From NCBI GenBank assembly GCA_037045265.1, contig JBAOHV010000004.1, positions 62,001-126,000 on the forward strand: a DNA stretch of 64,000 nt, written 5' to 3'. Under the pieces are notes generated by a model. The model was given only the letters and a program-made list of their open reading frames with translations. It was not told the origin of the DNA and made no database searches. The translations under genes and the position numbers were made by a program. This DNA is from JBAOHV01 sp037045265 (GTDB lineage: Bacteria > Actinomycetota > Acidimicrobiia > Acidimicrobiales > Microtrichaceae). Below, piece after piece: positions 8,421 through 17,039 of the stretch (position 1 is the stretch's first letter; each line of letters opens with the position of its first letter).

Positions 8421-9107
8421 TCAGACCAGCAGGCGCCTGCTGGCCGTCTCGAGCTTCGCAACGATGCCCTCGGAGGCGTGGACACCTGAGATCCACGAGA
8501 CGAGAGCCGCCATCCAGACGTCGGACAGCAGGTCGATCGACCTGGTCAGCTCGTCGACCTCGGCATCGTCGATCGACTCGGGTGCCCGCTCGCCGACCCC
8601 GACAACACCAACCGTTTGCCCAGCAACGTCTACGGCCGCTCCCTGGCGCCCGTCCCCGTGGTCGACCTCGGCTCCTACGCCCAGGGCATCGCTGATGATC
8701 CTGCGCATCATCGAGCGGGTCCGCAGTACCGCCGGAAGGATGTCCTCGTTGCCAGACACCAGGGCGCGGATCATGGCGATCGTCAGGTCGGGTTCACGCT
8801 GGAGGGCCCGATTGGCCCGCTTGAGAACGTCGATCACCCGCTCGACCGGGTCGTCGCCCCGGGCTGGTCGAACCGACAGGCGGTCGGCCAGGCTCTCGAT
8901 GTCGGCGACCATCACCGACACCAACAGGAACTCCTTGGACGGGAAGTACCTGTAGAGGGTTCCGAGCGCGACATCCGAACGCTGAGCGACCTCGCGCATC
9001 TGCACTGCGTCCCAGCCTCCCTCCCTGGCCAGCTCGGTGGTTGCGCTCAACATGCGATCGCGGCGCTCGGTCTGTGACGCAGTCAGCGCCGTGGCTCGAT
9101 CGGACAC
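8421..9107 (-). CDS. TetR-family regulator resembling KstR
   Basis: Starting at GTG 9107 (MSDRATALTASQTERR) it is 228 residues, typical for TetR. The N-terminal HTH reads ELAREGGWDAVQMREVAQRS and DVALGTLYRYFPSKEFLL, and resembles mycobacterial KstR across the DNA-binding domain. The C-terminal half keeps the KstR-like LNRAMQR/NPLLTEAM-type helix as LKRANRALQREPDLTIAMIRA. KstR is de-repressed by steroid CoA thioesters (family knowledge). KstR-type boxes occur at several promoters in this window, and an imperfect one lies at 9122-9135 just upstream. The longer frame back to 9167 would overlap the preceding gene and lacks family similarity. Confidence 0.75.
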   Translation of the reverse strand: MSDRATALTASQTERRDRMLSATTELAREGGWDAVQMREVAQRSDVALGTLYRYFPSKEFLLVSVMVADIESLADRLSVRPARGDDPVERVIDVLKRANRALQREPDLTIAMIRALVSGNEDILPAVLRTRSMMRRIISDALGVGAEVDHGDGRQGAAVDVAGQTVGVVGVGERAPESIDDAEVDELTRSIDLLSDVWMAALVSWISGVHASEGIVAKLETASRRLLV

Positions 9108-9117
9108 GGCCAGGAGC

Positions 9118-9648
9118 TTACGAGAACGCGTTCCAGTTCTGCGCGGACGGGTCCTCGTCGATCCCACCGCCGGTCAAGTCGCTCCAAGCGCTGACCGGCC
9201 CGGCAACTGCCACCAGGTCGTCGATGTCGCCGGTCAGCACCGGCACGTCGTCGATCCGCACGACATCGCTCTTCAGGTGCTCAGCCAGCAACGAGACATG
9301 GCCGGCGCTGTCCGGCAACGAGCCGTCGGGCCCCCACAGCTGGAGCGCCACTCCGAGTCCCAGCGATTCGGCCAACTCGAGAAGTGCCCCGGAGACGTCA
9401 TCGACCCCAGTGCCGGTGACCTGATCGGCCACCGCCAGACACGGACGGCCCTCGATCCGACAGACGATCGCCGCGGCTGCTGCGAACCCGGGACCGCCGG
9501 TCGCGGGGACACAGACGCTGCCGGGATGAGACGTGGGAAAGGTCCGAGCGATCCAGAATCCGGCCGGACCGGGATCGGCGACCACCACTCCACGCTCAGG
9601 AAGCGCTCCCGAGAGGTGCAGCGCCGCCCGCGGTCCGCTGAGCGGCAC
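9118..9648 (-). CDS. C-terminal-half protein of a split, degenerate ThDP-dependent enzyme
   Basis: A 176-residue protein from GTG 9648. It resembles the C-terminal (PP) domain of acetolactate-synthase-type enzymes: PTSHPGSVCVPATGGPGFAAAAAI followed by RPCLAVADQVTGTG and LLELAESLGLGVALQLWGP. The ThDP/Mg signature GDG...N is not kept; the place reads VADQVTG, so cofactor binding is doubtful. It follows the N-terminal-half gene by 13 bp and would be cotranslated. Together they cover one enzyme of about 450 residues. Reading through the junction in any frame does not make a fused protein by a single indel alone, so a genuine two-subunit arrangement is likely. The product is unknown. Confidence 0.6.
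   Translation of the reverse strand: MPLSGPRAALHLSGALPERGVVVADPGPAGFWIARTFPTSHPGSVCVPATGGPGFAAAAAIVCRIEGRPCLAVADQVTGTGVDDVSGALLELAESLGLGVALQLWGPDGSLPDSAGHVSLLAEHLKSDVVRIDDVPVLTGDIDDLVAVAGPVSAWSDLTGGGIDEDPSAQNWNAFS
9122..9135. promoter_or_regulatory. Imperfect KstR-type box before the KstR-like gene
   Basis: GAGAACGCGTTCCA matches TNNAACNNGTTNNA except for the first base. It lies inside the last codons (NWNAFS) of the upstream gene and about 15 bp before the regulator start, so it may serve autoregulation. Coding constraint could produce it by chance. Confidence 0.45.
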
Positions 9649-9661
9649 CCGGTCCGACTCA

Positions 9662-10480
9662 TCAGCGCGGAACGACGACCGCTGCGATCGAGTCGTAGAG
9701 CGCAGGGCGCACCGGAGGCGTGCGTGACGGCGGCCACCGGTGACACAGCGCCGCCAGCTGACGCGGGTGCACGTCCTGGACCACCCAGCTGCCCAGCGCG
9801 TCCACCGGCGATTCGTCCGGGTCGAGCCCGCTCGTGATCAGCACGTCGGCTTCGGCCAGTCCGGCCAGTTCGAAGTCGCGCTCCTGGAGCCCTGCCGTGC
9901 CGAAGTGGAAGGGGCTGTCCCAGCGCTCGACCCCCTTGGCGCCCCAGGTGTTGAGGATGCCGATCCCGCCCTTGCGGGCCATCTCGGAGAGCTCCTCGAC
10001 AGCGAAGCTGCGCACCACGCCGGGCCCGACGACCGCCACGACGTTCAGGGTCGCCATGGACGAGTCGAGCGTGAGCACCGGCTGAGGTTCCACGCGGGGA
10101 CCCGCCATCAGATCGGCGGAAACCGACGCGCCCATGTCGAGGTCGAGGTGGAGCGCGGTGACCCCGGGCGTCGTCACCCCCGGTGGATCTGCCAGCGCCT
10201 CGAGCATCTCCTCGGCGCTGTGGACGCTGTGCAGTGGCACCCGACCACCGGGCTGGGACGAGAGGTGCAGCACGACGTCCTCGACCCGCGCCGCGCCGAG
10301 GCGACCGCTGCCGTCGTGGTGACCGAGGCGACCGTCGGCATCGGCGAGCAGCACCGCCAGCTCTACATCGTCTACCTGGATGTGCTCCAGGCCACCGAGG
10401 GGCTGGCCATAGATGCGTTCGACCCCGAGCTGACGGAGCCGTTGCTCGAGCAGGTCGGCGACGGTTCGGGTGCCGGTCAT
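9662..10480 (-). CDS. N-terminal/central-half protein of a split ThDP-dependent enzyme
   Basis: A 272-residue protein from ATG 10480, whose start overlaps the upstream DUF3097 stop (ATGA). Residues 1-150 resemble a ThDP-enzyme N-terminal (Pyr) domain: LEQRLRQLGVERIYGQPLGG and VDDVELAVLLADADGRLG, with a possible catalytic glutamate in VELA. Residues 165-255 fit the central domain (VVAVVGPGVV, ARKGGIGILNTWGAKG, ADVLITSGLDP). It is much shorter than acetolactate synthase and is completed by the gene at 9118-9648. Function unknown. Position beside DUF3097 and the KstR-like regulator is the only context. Confidence 0.6.
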   Translation of the reverse strand: MTGTRTVADLLEQRLRQLGVERIYGQPLGGLEHIQVDDVELAVLLADADGRLGHHDGSGRLGAARVEDVVLHLSSQPGGRVPLHSVHSAEEMLEALADPPGVTTPGVTALHLDLDMGASVSADLMAGPRVEPQPVLTLDSSMATLNVVAVVGPGVVRSFAVEELSEMARKGGIGILNTWGAKGVERWDSPFHFGTAGLQERDFELAGLAEADVLITSGLDPDESPVDALGSWVVQDVHPRQLAALCHRWPPSRTPPVRPALYDSIAAVVVPR

Positions 10481-11322
10481 GTGTCTTCCTGCACTGCGGT
10501 CAACTGGTCGAGCGCCGTCTCGACCGCGCCGACGAGCTGCGGTTCCAGGTCCGCGAACGTGCTCACGGCGGACAACACCCGGCGCCAACCGTCGCGGGGG
10601 TCGCCCCAGCCGAGCCGGCGACACACGCCGGCCTTCCACTCTTCGTCCATCGGGACGGTAGGCCACGCCTCGATGCCCATGGAACGGGGCCTGACGCACT
10701 GCCAGATGTCGACGAACGGATGACCGACGACCAGCACGTGCTCCCCTTGCACACGCTCCGCGAGACGTGACTCCTTGGAGCGGGGCACCAGGTGGTCGAC
10801 CAGTATCGCCAGTTGGCGTGTCGGCCCGGGTCCGAACTCGGCGACGGCTGCCACCAGGTCGTCGATGCCCCCCATCGGCTCGACGACGATTCCGAGCTCT
10901 CGCAGCTCGTCCCCCCAGACTCGTTCGAGGAGCCTGGCGTCGTGGTCACCCTCTACCCAGAGCCGGGATGCACGGGCGACTCGCGCCTGTTGGTCAACCG
11001 CGACGATCCCACCTGCAGCGGACGTCCTGGTGGCCGGAGCCTGCGAACTCGGGCTCGGGGCCCGGACCAGTGTGACGGTCTCTCCCTGATGGGCGAAGGC
11101 ACCCGCATGGTTCTCGAAGGTGTGCTGGCGGCCGTCGGCGGTGCGCAGCACGACGATCTCGCCGGTGAACTTCCAGAGCCTGCCGCGGATTCCGGTCGGG
11201 CGGTGGAGCAGCGCCATGTCGGAGCGCGCTGCGACCCTGCTGTAGCTGTCGGCAAGCCGGCTGGCGCCGGCGACCCCGCCGACGGACGTGTCGGCGAGGA
11301 TGTCGTCGTAGGGGTCCTTCAC
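10477..11322 (-). CDS. DUF3097 family protein
   Basis: A 281-residue cytosolic protein starting at GTG 11322 (MKDPYDDILADTSVG); this start overlaps the upstream methyltransferase stop by four bases. It resembles DUF3097, a family restricted to actinobacteria and without known function. Visible features are an N-terminal beta-rich part (RGRLWKFTGEIVVLRTADGR), then a TOPRIM-like stretch (SRLWVEGDHDARLLERVWGDEL, ILVDHLVPRSKESRLA, VLVVGHPFVDIWQCV) with acidic residues that could bind metal. I infer a nucleic-acid-related role from that resemblance and from its coupling to a DNA methyltransferase. It is also coupled to the split ThDP pair downstream (ATGA). Confidence 0.75.
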   Translation of the reverse strand: MKDPYDDILADTSVGGVAGASRLADSYSRVAARSDMALLHRPTGIRGRLWKFTGEIVVLRTADGRQHTFENHAGAFAHQGETVTLVRAPSPSSQAPATRTSAAGGIVAVDQQARVARASRLWVEGDHDARLLERVWGDELRELGIVVEPMGGIDDLVAAVAEFGPGPTRQLAILVDHLVPRSKESRLAERVQGEHVLVVGHPFVDIWQCVRPRSMGIEAWPTVPMDEEWKAGVCRRLGWGDPRDGWRRVLSAVSTFADLEPQLVGAVETALDQLTAVQEDT

Positions 11323-12822
11323 CCTGGGCCTCCGGTGAAGCGTGACCCGGTCCAACCCGATGCCCCGGGCCGCATCCCCTTGGCCAACTCGGCCAGGACG
11401 GTCGACCCCGCGTCGTCCATCGTCACGGCGTCGACCAGGATGCTGGACGGATCGGCGAGCACCGCTGCCAGAGCGCGGCCACCGGTGCTGTTGCGGCCCG
11501 GAAGGTCCGTGCTCAGGAACACCATGTCGATCCGACCGTCGGCGCCTTCAGGGCCGACCAGCGACGACAGGACCGAGGCCTTGCCGAGGGACCGCCACAA
11601 CACGTCGGTGCGTCTGAGCCCTGGACAGCGAGGAGGCGAACGCACCTGAGCACTCCACTACGAGACGCCGACCGTCGGCGTCTCGGACGGCGAAGCTCAC
11701 CTCTATACCGTGGAGCTTCACCCCCGACTCGATCTGGAGAAATCCTGCCGACTCGAGCATCGTCCGGGCGAGCTCCTTGGCGGCGAGACCATCACGGGTC
11801 GCACGCTCCTCGAGGTCGGAGGAGGCACCGGTGCGCGCCGAGGAGATCGCTGCCATGCGCGGCGGGTCCGCTGCGAGGCGCTCGCGTTCAGCCTGGATCC
11901 TGGCGGTCGCCGCCTCGACGTAGTCGGCATCGGTGTCATATCCGACGAAGTGCCTGGCAGTGCGCAGCGCCGCGACCGCTGTGGACCCCGAACCCATGAA
12001 CGGGTCGAGGACCAGGTCGTCGCGGTATGTGTAGAGGTGGATCAGTCGCTCGGGCAACGCCACCGGGAACGGTGCCGGGTGGCCGACCCTGGTCGCCGAC
12101 TCCGGCGCGATCTCCCACATGTCGAGGGTGGCGTCCATGAACTCATCGCGGCTCATCGTCGACTCGTACGGAAGGCCCTGCCCCACGCGCACGTCTGTGG
12201 CGACCGGCCGGTCGAAGCGACCCTTGGAGGCGATGATCACACGCTCGGTCAGGTCGCGCAGCACCGGGTTGGTCGCACGCTGGAAGCTCCCCCAGGCACA
12301 CGACCCCGAGGCGCCGCGCTGCTTGACCCAGATCACCTCACCGCGCAGCAGCAGACGAAGGTCGTCCTGGAGGATCGACGTCACGTCTGCCGCCAGGTTG
12401 CGGTACGGGCGACGCCCGAGGTTCGCGACGTTCACCGCGATGCGGCCACCCGGCTCGAGCGTGCGGACGCATTCCGCGAACACGTCGCGCAGCATCTGGA
12501 GGTACTCCAGGTATGTGGCGGGTACGTGGTCGGCATCGAGCTCGGTCTCGTAGGCCTTGCCGGCGAAGTACGGCGGCGAGGTGACCACCAGAGCGACGGA
12601 CCCGTCGGCGATGGTCGACATGTCCACCGCAGAGCCGTGGATCACCCGGTCGATCGCCCGCTGGGCAGGGTCAGCCGGGATCGTGTCGTCGTCGGAGAGC
12701 TCCGGCGGCTGGAAACGAGCGTAGAAATCGGACGCGTCGTGGCCCTCTCGTCGGCCGACACCGAAGTCCGACGTGGAGGTCGGTCGGCGGCGGCGTGGGG
12801 AGGAGTTGTCGGGCTGTGCCAC
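11319..12822 (-). CDS. Beta-class DNA methyltransferase with C-terminal nuclease-like domain (one frame break)
   Basis: Starts at GTG 12822. Motif IV TSPPYFAG (81-88) precedes motif I DPFMGSGST (273-281), the order of beta-class N4-cytosine/N6-adenine methyltransferases. A C-terminal domain begins at about 350 (AAKELARTMLESAGFLQI, HGIEVSFAVRDADG, RLVVECSGAF). Near 11615-11625 the homology passes to the next frame (PGLRRTDVLWRSLGKASVL ... FLSTDLPGRNSTGGRALAAV) and ends at 11319, overlapping DUF3097. One extra base explains it; the repaired protein is 500 residues. The uninterrupted first frame ends at 11548 with a meaningless tail. The C-terminal domain recalls PD-(D/E)xK nucleases, but the full catalytic set is not visible. 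No separate restriction enzyme is nearby. Confidence 0.8.
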
Positions 12823-12887
12823 GGCCAGAGACTACGGGGCGGGTGGGACAGGCGCGAGCCTGTCACCGCGTGCAGAAGCTGAGCGGT

Positions 12888-13802
12888 TCAGTAGCGCAGG
12901 CCGGGGGCTCGGGTGAAGAACACGTCGGTCGCCAACTGCTGGCCCAACTTGGTCGCGTCCCACCGCTTCTGGCCGTTGTTGATGGTCGGCCCGTCGACCC
13001 AGCCCTTCATCAAGATGATGTTCTCGGCGACTGCACGGATTATCTGGCCGGTGACGTGATCGGCCTCGTCGGAGGCGAGCCAGGCGACCAGCGGCGACGA
13101 GACGGCAGGATCCATGCGGTTCCACTCGCCATCCGCGATGTCGTCGGCCTCGATGACTTCGGGTGCGCCCGGCATCGTGCCGGTGATCCGCGTGGCCGCG
13201 GCCGGACCGACCGCGTTGACCGTCACGCCCATCTTGTAGAGCTCAAGGCTCAGGGTCTGGGTGAGGCTGGCGATAGCGGCCTTGGCGGGCGCGTAGTTGG
13301 TCTGACCGAAGTTGCCAGTGAGGCCGGCACCGGAGACGGTGTTGATGATGCGACCGTCCACCTTCTGCCCGGTCGACTTGTTGAGAGCGCGCCAGTGCAC
13401 CGCCGCGTGCTTGCAGGGGATCCAGGTGCCGCGCAGGTGGACCTTGAGCACGGCGTCGAAGTCGTCGACCGACATGTTGAAGATCGAGTTGTCACGGACG
13501 ATGCCGGCGTTGTTCACCAGGATGTCGAGACGACCGAACTGCTCGACGGCCTGAGCGATCATCTCGCCGGCCTGGTCGTAGTCCGACACATCGGCGTAGT
13601 TCGACGCAGCCTCGCCACCACGGGCCTTGATGATGTCGACCGTCAGGTCGGCGTCACGGCCGGTGCCCTCACCGGTGACCGATCCGCCCAGGTCGTTCAC
13701 GATCACGGTCGCGCCGTGCTTGGCGAGCTCCATCGCGTGGCCCCGGCCGATGCCGTGCCCCGCTCCGGTGACGATCGCAACCTTGCCGTCCAACATGCCC
13801 AT
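12888..13802 (-). CDS. SDR-family dehydrogenase, MFE-2/17beta-HSD4 type
   Basis: A 304-residue short-chain dehydrogenase. The NAD(P) motif GAGHGIGRGHA (15-25), VNDLGGSVTGEG, NNAGI, a catalytic tyrosine and lysine in NYAPAKAA, and the extended insert (ALNKSTGQKVDGRI) are those of the (3R)-hydroxyacyl-CoA dehydrogenase part of multifunctional enzyme type 2. It would oxidise a beta-hydroxyacyl-CoA during beta-oxidation. A TCTGAC-N5-GTCAGA operator lies 49 bp upstream, so the gene probably belongs to the second TetR regulon of the window. It is monocistronic; a 65-bp gap separates it from the methyltransferase. Confidence 0.9.
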   Translation of the reverse strand: MGMLDGKVAIVTGAGHGIGRGHAMELAKHGATVIVNDLGGSVTGEGTGRDADLTVDIIKARGGEAASNYADVSDYDQAGEMIAQAVEQFGRLDILVNNAGIVRDNSIFNMSVDDFDAVLKVHLRGTWIPCKHAAVHWRALNKSTGQKVDGRIINTVSGAGLTGNFGQTNYAPAKAAIASLTQTLSLELYKMGVTVNAVGPAAATRITGTMPGAPEVIEADDIADGEWNRMDPAVSSPLVAWLASDEADHVTGQIIRAVAENIILMKGWVDGPTINNGQKRWDATKLGQQLATDVFFTRAPGLRY

Positions 13803-13850
13803 GTTCGCTGACTCCTCTGACGAGCGTTCGTTCGACCGCGGCCGTGCCGC

Positions 13851-13871
13851 GATCTGACAGGTCGTCAGATC
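13851..13871. promoter_or_regulatory. Operator family II, perfect 8-bp arms
   Basis: Arms gatctgac and gtcagatc with spacer aggtc. It is the most symmetric copy of the TCTGAC-N5-GTCAGA motif and lies 49-69 bp before the SDR start at 13802. TetR-type inverted repeat geometry (inference). Confidence 0.75.
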
Positions 13872-13964
13872 CTAGGGGTGGCCCGGATCACCTACGAAAC
13901 CGGGCACAAGACAGGCCGACCCGTGCCGATCGACCTGGCTCTGTGACTCCAGCCCGGCTGGGGC

Positions 13965-14777
13965 TCAGGCTCGTTCGGGGTCGATGGACTCGGCTTCGAG
14001 CTCGCCCGTCTGGACCTCGTCACCGCCGGTGGCGACCTTCCAGATCACCGCGCCGAAGGCTCCACCCACGACGGGCGCCACGATGAACAGCCAGAGTTGC
14101 CCCAGAGCGGTGCCGCCCTCGAACACGGCGGGGCCGAGCGAGCGGGCCGGGTTCACCGAGGTGTTCGTGATCGGGATGCTGATCAGGTGGATCAGCGTCA
14201 GCATGAGACCGATCCCGATCGCCGCCTGGGCCTTGGCGGCAGCCTTGGTGGTGATGCCCAGGATGACGATGACGAACAGTGCCGTGAGCACGACCTCGGC
14301 GATCGCTGCTCCGGGCAAGTCGTAGAAGACCCGGCCGTTCTCCTGGCCATAGGCGTTGGATGCGAACGCCCCCTGGGTGATGCTGAAGCTGCCCGGACGC
14401 GACGTCTGGATGCCCCACAGGACGGCCACCGCTGCAATCGCCCCGACGCACTGCGCCACCACGTAGGCCGGCAGATCCTTCCATGCGAACCGTCCTGCGG
14501 TCGCCAGCCCGACCGACACCGCCGGGTTGAAGTGCCCTCCAGAGACGTGACCCAACGCGTAGGCGCCGCACAGCACGGTCAGGCCGAAGGCCAGGGCCAC
14601 GCCCAGGTAGCCGATGCCGTTGTTGACCACACCGGCAGCGGGTAGCGCCACACCACCCACTCCGACGAGCTCCTTGGTGGTACCCAGAGCCGCAGCGGCG
14701 AAGATCGCCGAGCCGCAGCCGCCCAACACCAGCAGGAAGGTGCCGAGGAACTCGGCGCCCAGCTTCTTGGACATCAT
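13965..14777 (-). CDS. aqpZ: Aquaporin (MIP family, AqpZ-like)
   Basis: A 270-residue six-helix channel. Both NPA boxes are intact (GHFNPAV with N84, and TSVNPARS with N209), and the selectivity-filter arginine follows the second box (R212) as in water-selective AqpZ. Helix 5 carries the filter histidine (LTLIHLIS). I chose ATG 14777 (MMSKKLG) because GGAGG lies 8 bp upstream on the minus strand; an upstream in-frame GTG is too close to it. The long periplasmic loop (RPGSFSITQGAFASNAYG) and acidic C-terminal tail are unremarkable. Monocistronic, with no operator seen. Confidence 0.92.
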   Translation of the reverse strand: MMSKKLGAEFLGTFLLVLGGCGSAIFAAAALGTTKELVGVGGVALPAAGVVNNGIGYLGVALAFGLTVLCGAYALGHVSGGHFNPAVSVGLATAGRFAWKDLPAYVVAQCVGAIAAVAVLWGIQTSRPGSFSITQGAFASNAYGQENGRVFYDLPGAAIAEVVLTALFVIVILGITTKAAAKAQAAIGIGLMLTLIHLISIPITNTSVNPARSLGPAVFEGGTALGQLWLFIVAPVVGGAFGAVIWKVATGGDEVQTGELEAESIDPERA

Positions 14778-14916
14778 CGCGGCCACCTCCGGGTCGAGCG
14801 ATCGTTCGCCCGGTCGACATCGGCCATCGACCGGACCGCTGACGACCGTAACAGCCGCCCTTGGAACGGCCGCGGATACGTCCGACCCTGCCGCGGTGCG
14901 GGTCGGCTCGACACGG

Positions 14917-15415
14917 TCAACCCACGGGCGCTGCCATTAGAGCGACGGTGACAGACCCGCCGTAGGTCTCCTGGCGGCCGACCTCGGCGAAGCCCATCGA
15001 CTCGTGGAAGGCGCTCGACACCGGGTTCGGTGGGTCGACGTTCACCTCGGCGGTCACCACCGGCGCGGCGACGGCACGGGCGTGGTCGAACACCGCCGCG
15101 TAGAGCCGGCGCCCGAGTCCGCTGCGATGGGCGGGGGACCGAACCACTATTCGGTCGACGTAGAGGAAGTCGTCGTGACGCTGCCGCGAACCACTGGTAG
15201 TTCGGTGAGTCGTAGTCGGCACCGGGGCCGAGGACCAGCACGAAGCCCTCGAGCTCGCCGTGCTCGTCGTGGGCTCCCAACGCGAGGCTCGTCTCGGCGA
15301 GCAAGCCGGCCAGACGTCGCTCGTCGAGCGGGCCTACATGGGGAACGTGCGCCTGGTTCAGCGCCAGGACGTCGGCCAGGTCCGACGCGACCAGGTCCGT
15401 CGGCTCGGCGGCCAC
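14917..15415 (-). CDS. GNAT-family N-acetyltransferase (one frame break)
   Basis: Starts at GTG 15415, 3 bp after the acyl-CoA ligase stop. The first part (DLADVLALNQAHVPHVGPLD, GFVLVLGPGADYDSPNYQWF) matches the N-terminal half of a GNAT protein. At about 15188-15195 the homology moves one base on (RHDDFLYVDRIVV, RSGLGRRLYAAVF) and contains the acetyl-CoA loop HRSGLGRRLY, ending with GFAEVGRQETYGG. With one extra base removed it is 165 residues, normal for the family. It would acetylate an amine or N-terminus; the substrate is unknown. The reading without correction would run on to 14774 with an Arg-rich tail. Confidence 0.75.
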
Positions 15416-15418
15416 GGA

Positions 15419-16948
15419 TCAGCCCTTGAACTCGTCGCGCAGCACGTGCTTGAGCACTTTGCCCGAGCTGTTGCGCGGCAGCACGTCGACCAGTTCCATC
15501 TGCTCGGGCAGCTTGCGGGTCATCATCCCCAGATCGAGGAGGTGCGAGTTCAACTCGTCCAGATCGAACTCCTCGGGGACGGCGAGCTGCACGACGGCGC
15601 AGACCCTCTCACCAGAGGTCGGGTCCGGCAGCCCGATCACCGCCACGTCGGCCACCTTGCGGTGCAGGACAGCCAGGTCCTCGACCTCCTTGGCCGAGAC
15701 GTTCTCACCCTTGCGGATGATGACGTCCTTGAGACGCCCGGTGACGACGAGCTGGCCCAGGTCGTCCAGACGGCCGAGATCGCCCGTGCGGAAGAAGCCG
15801 TCGTCGTCGAACGCTTCGATGTCGAGCGCCGGGTCCAGGTACCCGCGCATCATCTGCGGCGCACGGACGCGGATCTCGCCGACGGATCCCGGCTCCACCG
15901 GCCGCTCGTCGGGCCCGACGATCCGTATCTCCACCCCCGGGATCGGCGCGCCCTCGGTCAGGGCGAGCGACTCGTCGTCGTCGGTCGGGGACGCCATCGT
16001 GACGATCGGCGCCTCGGTGGATCCGTAGCCCGACAGCACCGGCACACCGAACGCCGAACGGATCTCCTCGACGAGGCTGGGCGGCTTGGGTGCACCGCCG
16101 CCCGGGAACGCCCGCACGTCGGGGAAGATCGGGTGCAGCGAGCGACGCTGCTCCGCCAGGTACACCTGGTGGAAGTAGGTCCCGGCACCTGCCAGCGTCA
16201 CGCCCTCGCGTCCGAGCACCTCGACCGCGCGCTCGGGATCGAAACTCTCGCAGACGATGTTCGAACAGCCCGACTCGAGCGATGCCAGCATCCACACGAT
16301 CCCCCCGACATGGGTGACCGGGAAGACCATCGCGTTTCGGTCGTGGGGTATGAGCCCGAGTCGACGACTCATGCCGCGAGCCGCCGCAAGAAGCGACGCG
16401 TCCGTGTGCTGCACCACCTTCGGCTCCGCGGTGGTGCCGGATGTTGCGAACAGCCAGCGGACCGACTGTTCCTCACCCGGCGGTGCACGCCGGGGTTCCG
16501 GAAGCGATGTGGGGTCGCCCTGGGGCAGCGCACGATCGGCCACGAGCACGCGCATCGCGCCGTGGCGACGGGCAACATCGGTCGCCATCGCCTCGTACTC
16601 GTGGCCCCGCCAGACCGATGGTGTGACCATGAGCGCCGTGGACGCCTGGGTGGTGATGATGTCGAGCTCACGCTCGCGGTACGTCGGCAGGACGGGGTTC
16701 TGGATCACCTCGAGGCGGCTCAGCGCGGCGACGAGGACCAGCGACTCGATCCAGGTGGGCAACTGCCACGTCACGACGTCGCCCGCTGCCACGCCCGCTG
16801 CATGCAGGCCTGCGGCGACCAACTCGGCCTCGGACCAGAACTCGGCGAAGCTCAGCGTCGACATGTCCTCGTCGACGAGCATGAGTGCGTCGGGAGTGGC
16901 ATCGACACGACGCTCCATCAGCTCCCACAGCGTCCTTGCGTAGTCCAT
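15419..16948 (-). CDS. Acyl-CoA synthetase (AMP-dependent, cyclohexanecarboxylate-CoA-ligase-like)
   Basis: A 509-residue class I adenylate-forming enzyme from ATG 16948 (MDYARTLWELMERR, with GAGAGGG upstream). Motifs: FATSGTTAEPKVV (P-loop), GYGSTEAP, DDDGFFRTGDLG, GRLKDVIIRKGENVSAKEVE and the catalytic lysine in NSSGKVLK. The LKDVIIRKGEN form and VTWQLPTWIES N-terminal segment are typical of the cyclohexanecarboxylate/medium-chain CoA ligase branch. An open upstream extension to 17050 lacks family similarity. The GNAT gene follows immediately. The acid substrate is not predictable. Confidence 0.88.
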   Translation of the reverse strand: MDYARTLWELMERRVDATPDALMLVDEDMSTLSFAEFWSEAELVAAGLHAAGVAAGDVVTWQLPTWIESLVLVAALSRLEVIQNPVLPTYRERELDIITTQASTALMVTPSVWRGHEYEAMATDVARRHGAMRVLVADRALPQGDPTSLPEPRRAPPGEEQSVRWLFATSGTTAEPKVVQHTDASLLAAARGMSRRLGLIPHDRNAMVFPVTHVGGIVWMLASLESGCSNIVCESFDPERAVEVLGREGVTLAGAGTYFHQVYLAEQRRSLHPIFPDVRAFPGGGAPKPPSLVEEIRSAFGVPVLSGYGSTEAPIVTMASPTDDDESLALTEGAPIPGVEIRIVGPDERPVEPGSVGEIRVRAPQMMRGYLDPALDIEAFDDDGFFRTGDLGRLDDLGQLVVTGRLKDVIIRKGENVSAKEVEDLAVLHRKVADVAVIGLPDPTSGERVCAVVQLAVPEEFDLDELNSHLLDLGMMTRKLPEQMELVDVLPRNSSGKVLKHVLRDEFKG

Positions 16949-17039
16949 CGGCCCTCTCGTCCAACCCGGCTCGTCGCGGTGCTCCGCGTCCGAACGAAGT
17001 GTAGGTAAGCCCGGCCGGCGACTACGCCCGAAGTAGGCG

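Noticed and set aside
11710..12882. Plus-strand ORF of 390 codons antisense to the methyltransferase
   Set aside because: The SPPY and DPFMGSG motifs are on the minus strand; the plus-strand product has no family features.
14774..15415. Full 213-codon minus ORF as the acetyltransferase
   Set aside because: Its second half is Arg-rich and overlaps the aquaporin start; the GNAT acetyl-CoA loop is in the next frame.
15260..17008. Long plus-strand ORF (582 codons) antisense to the acyl-CoA ligase
   Set aside because: Arg/His/Asp-rich composition without domains; the minus strand has clear ligase motifs. GC-rich shadow.
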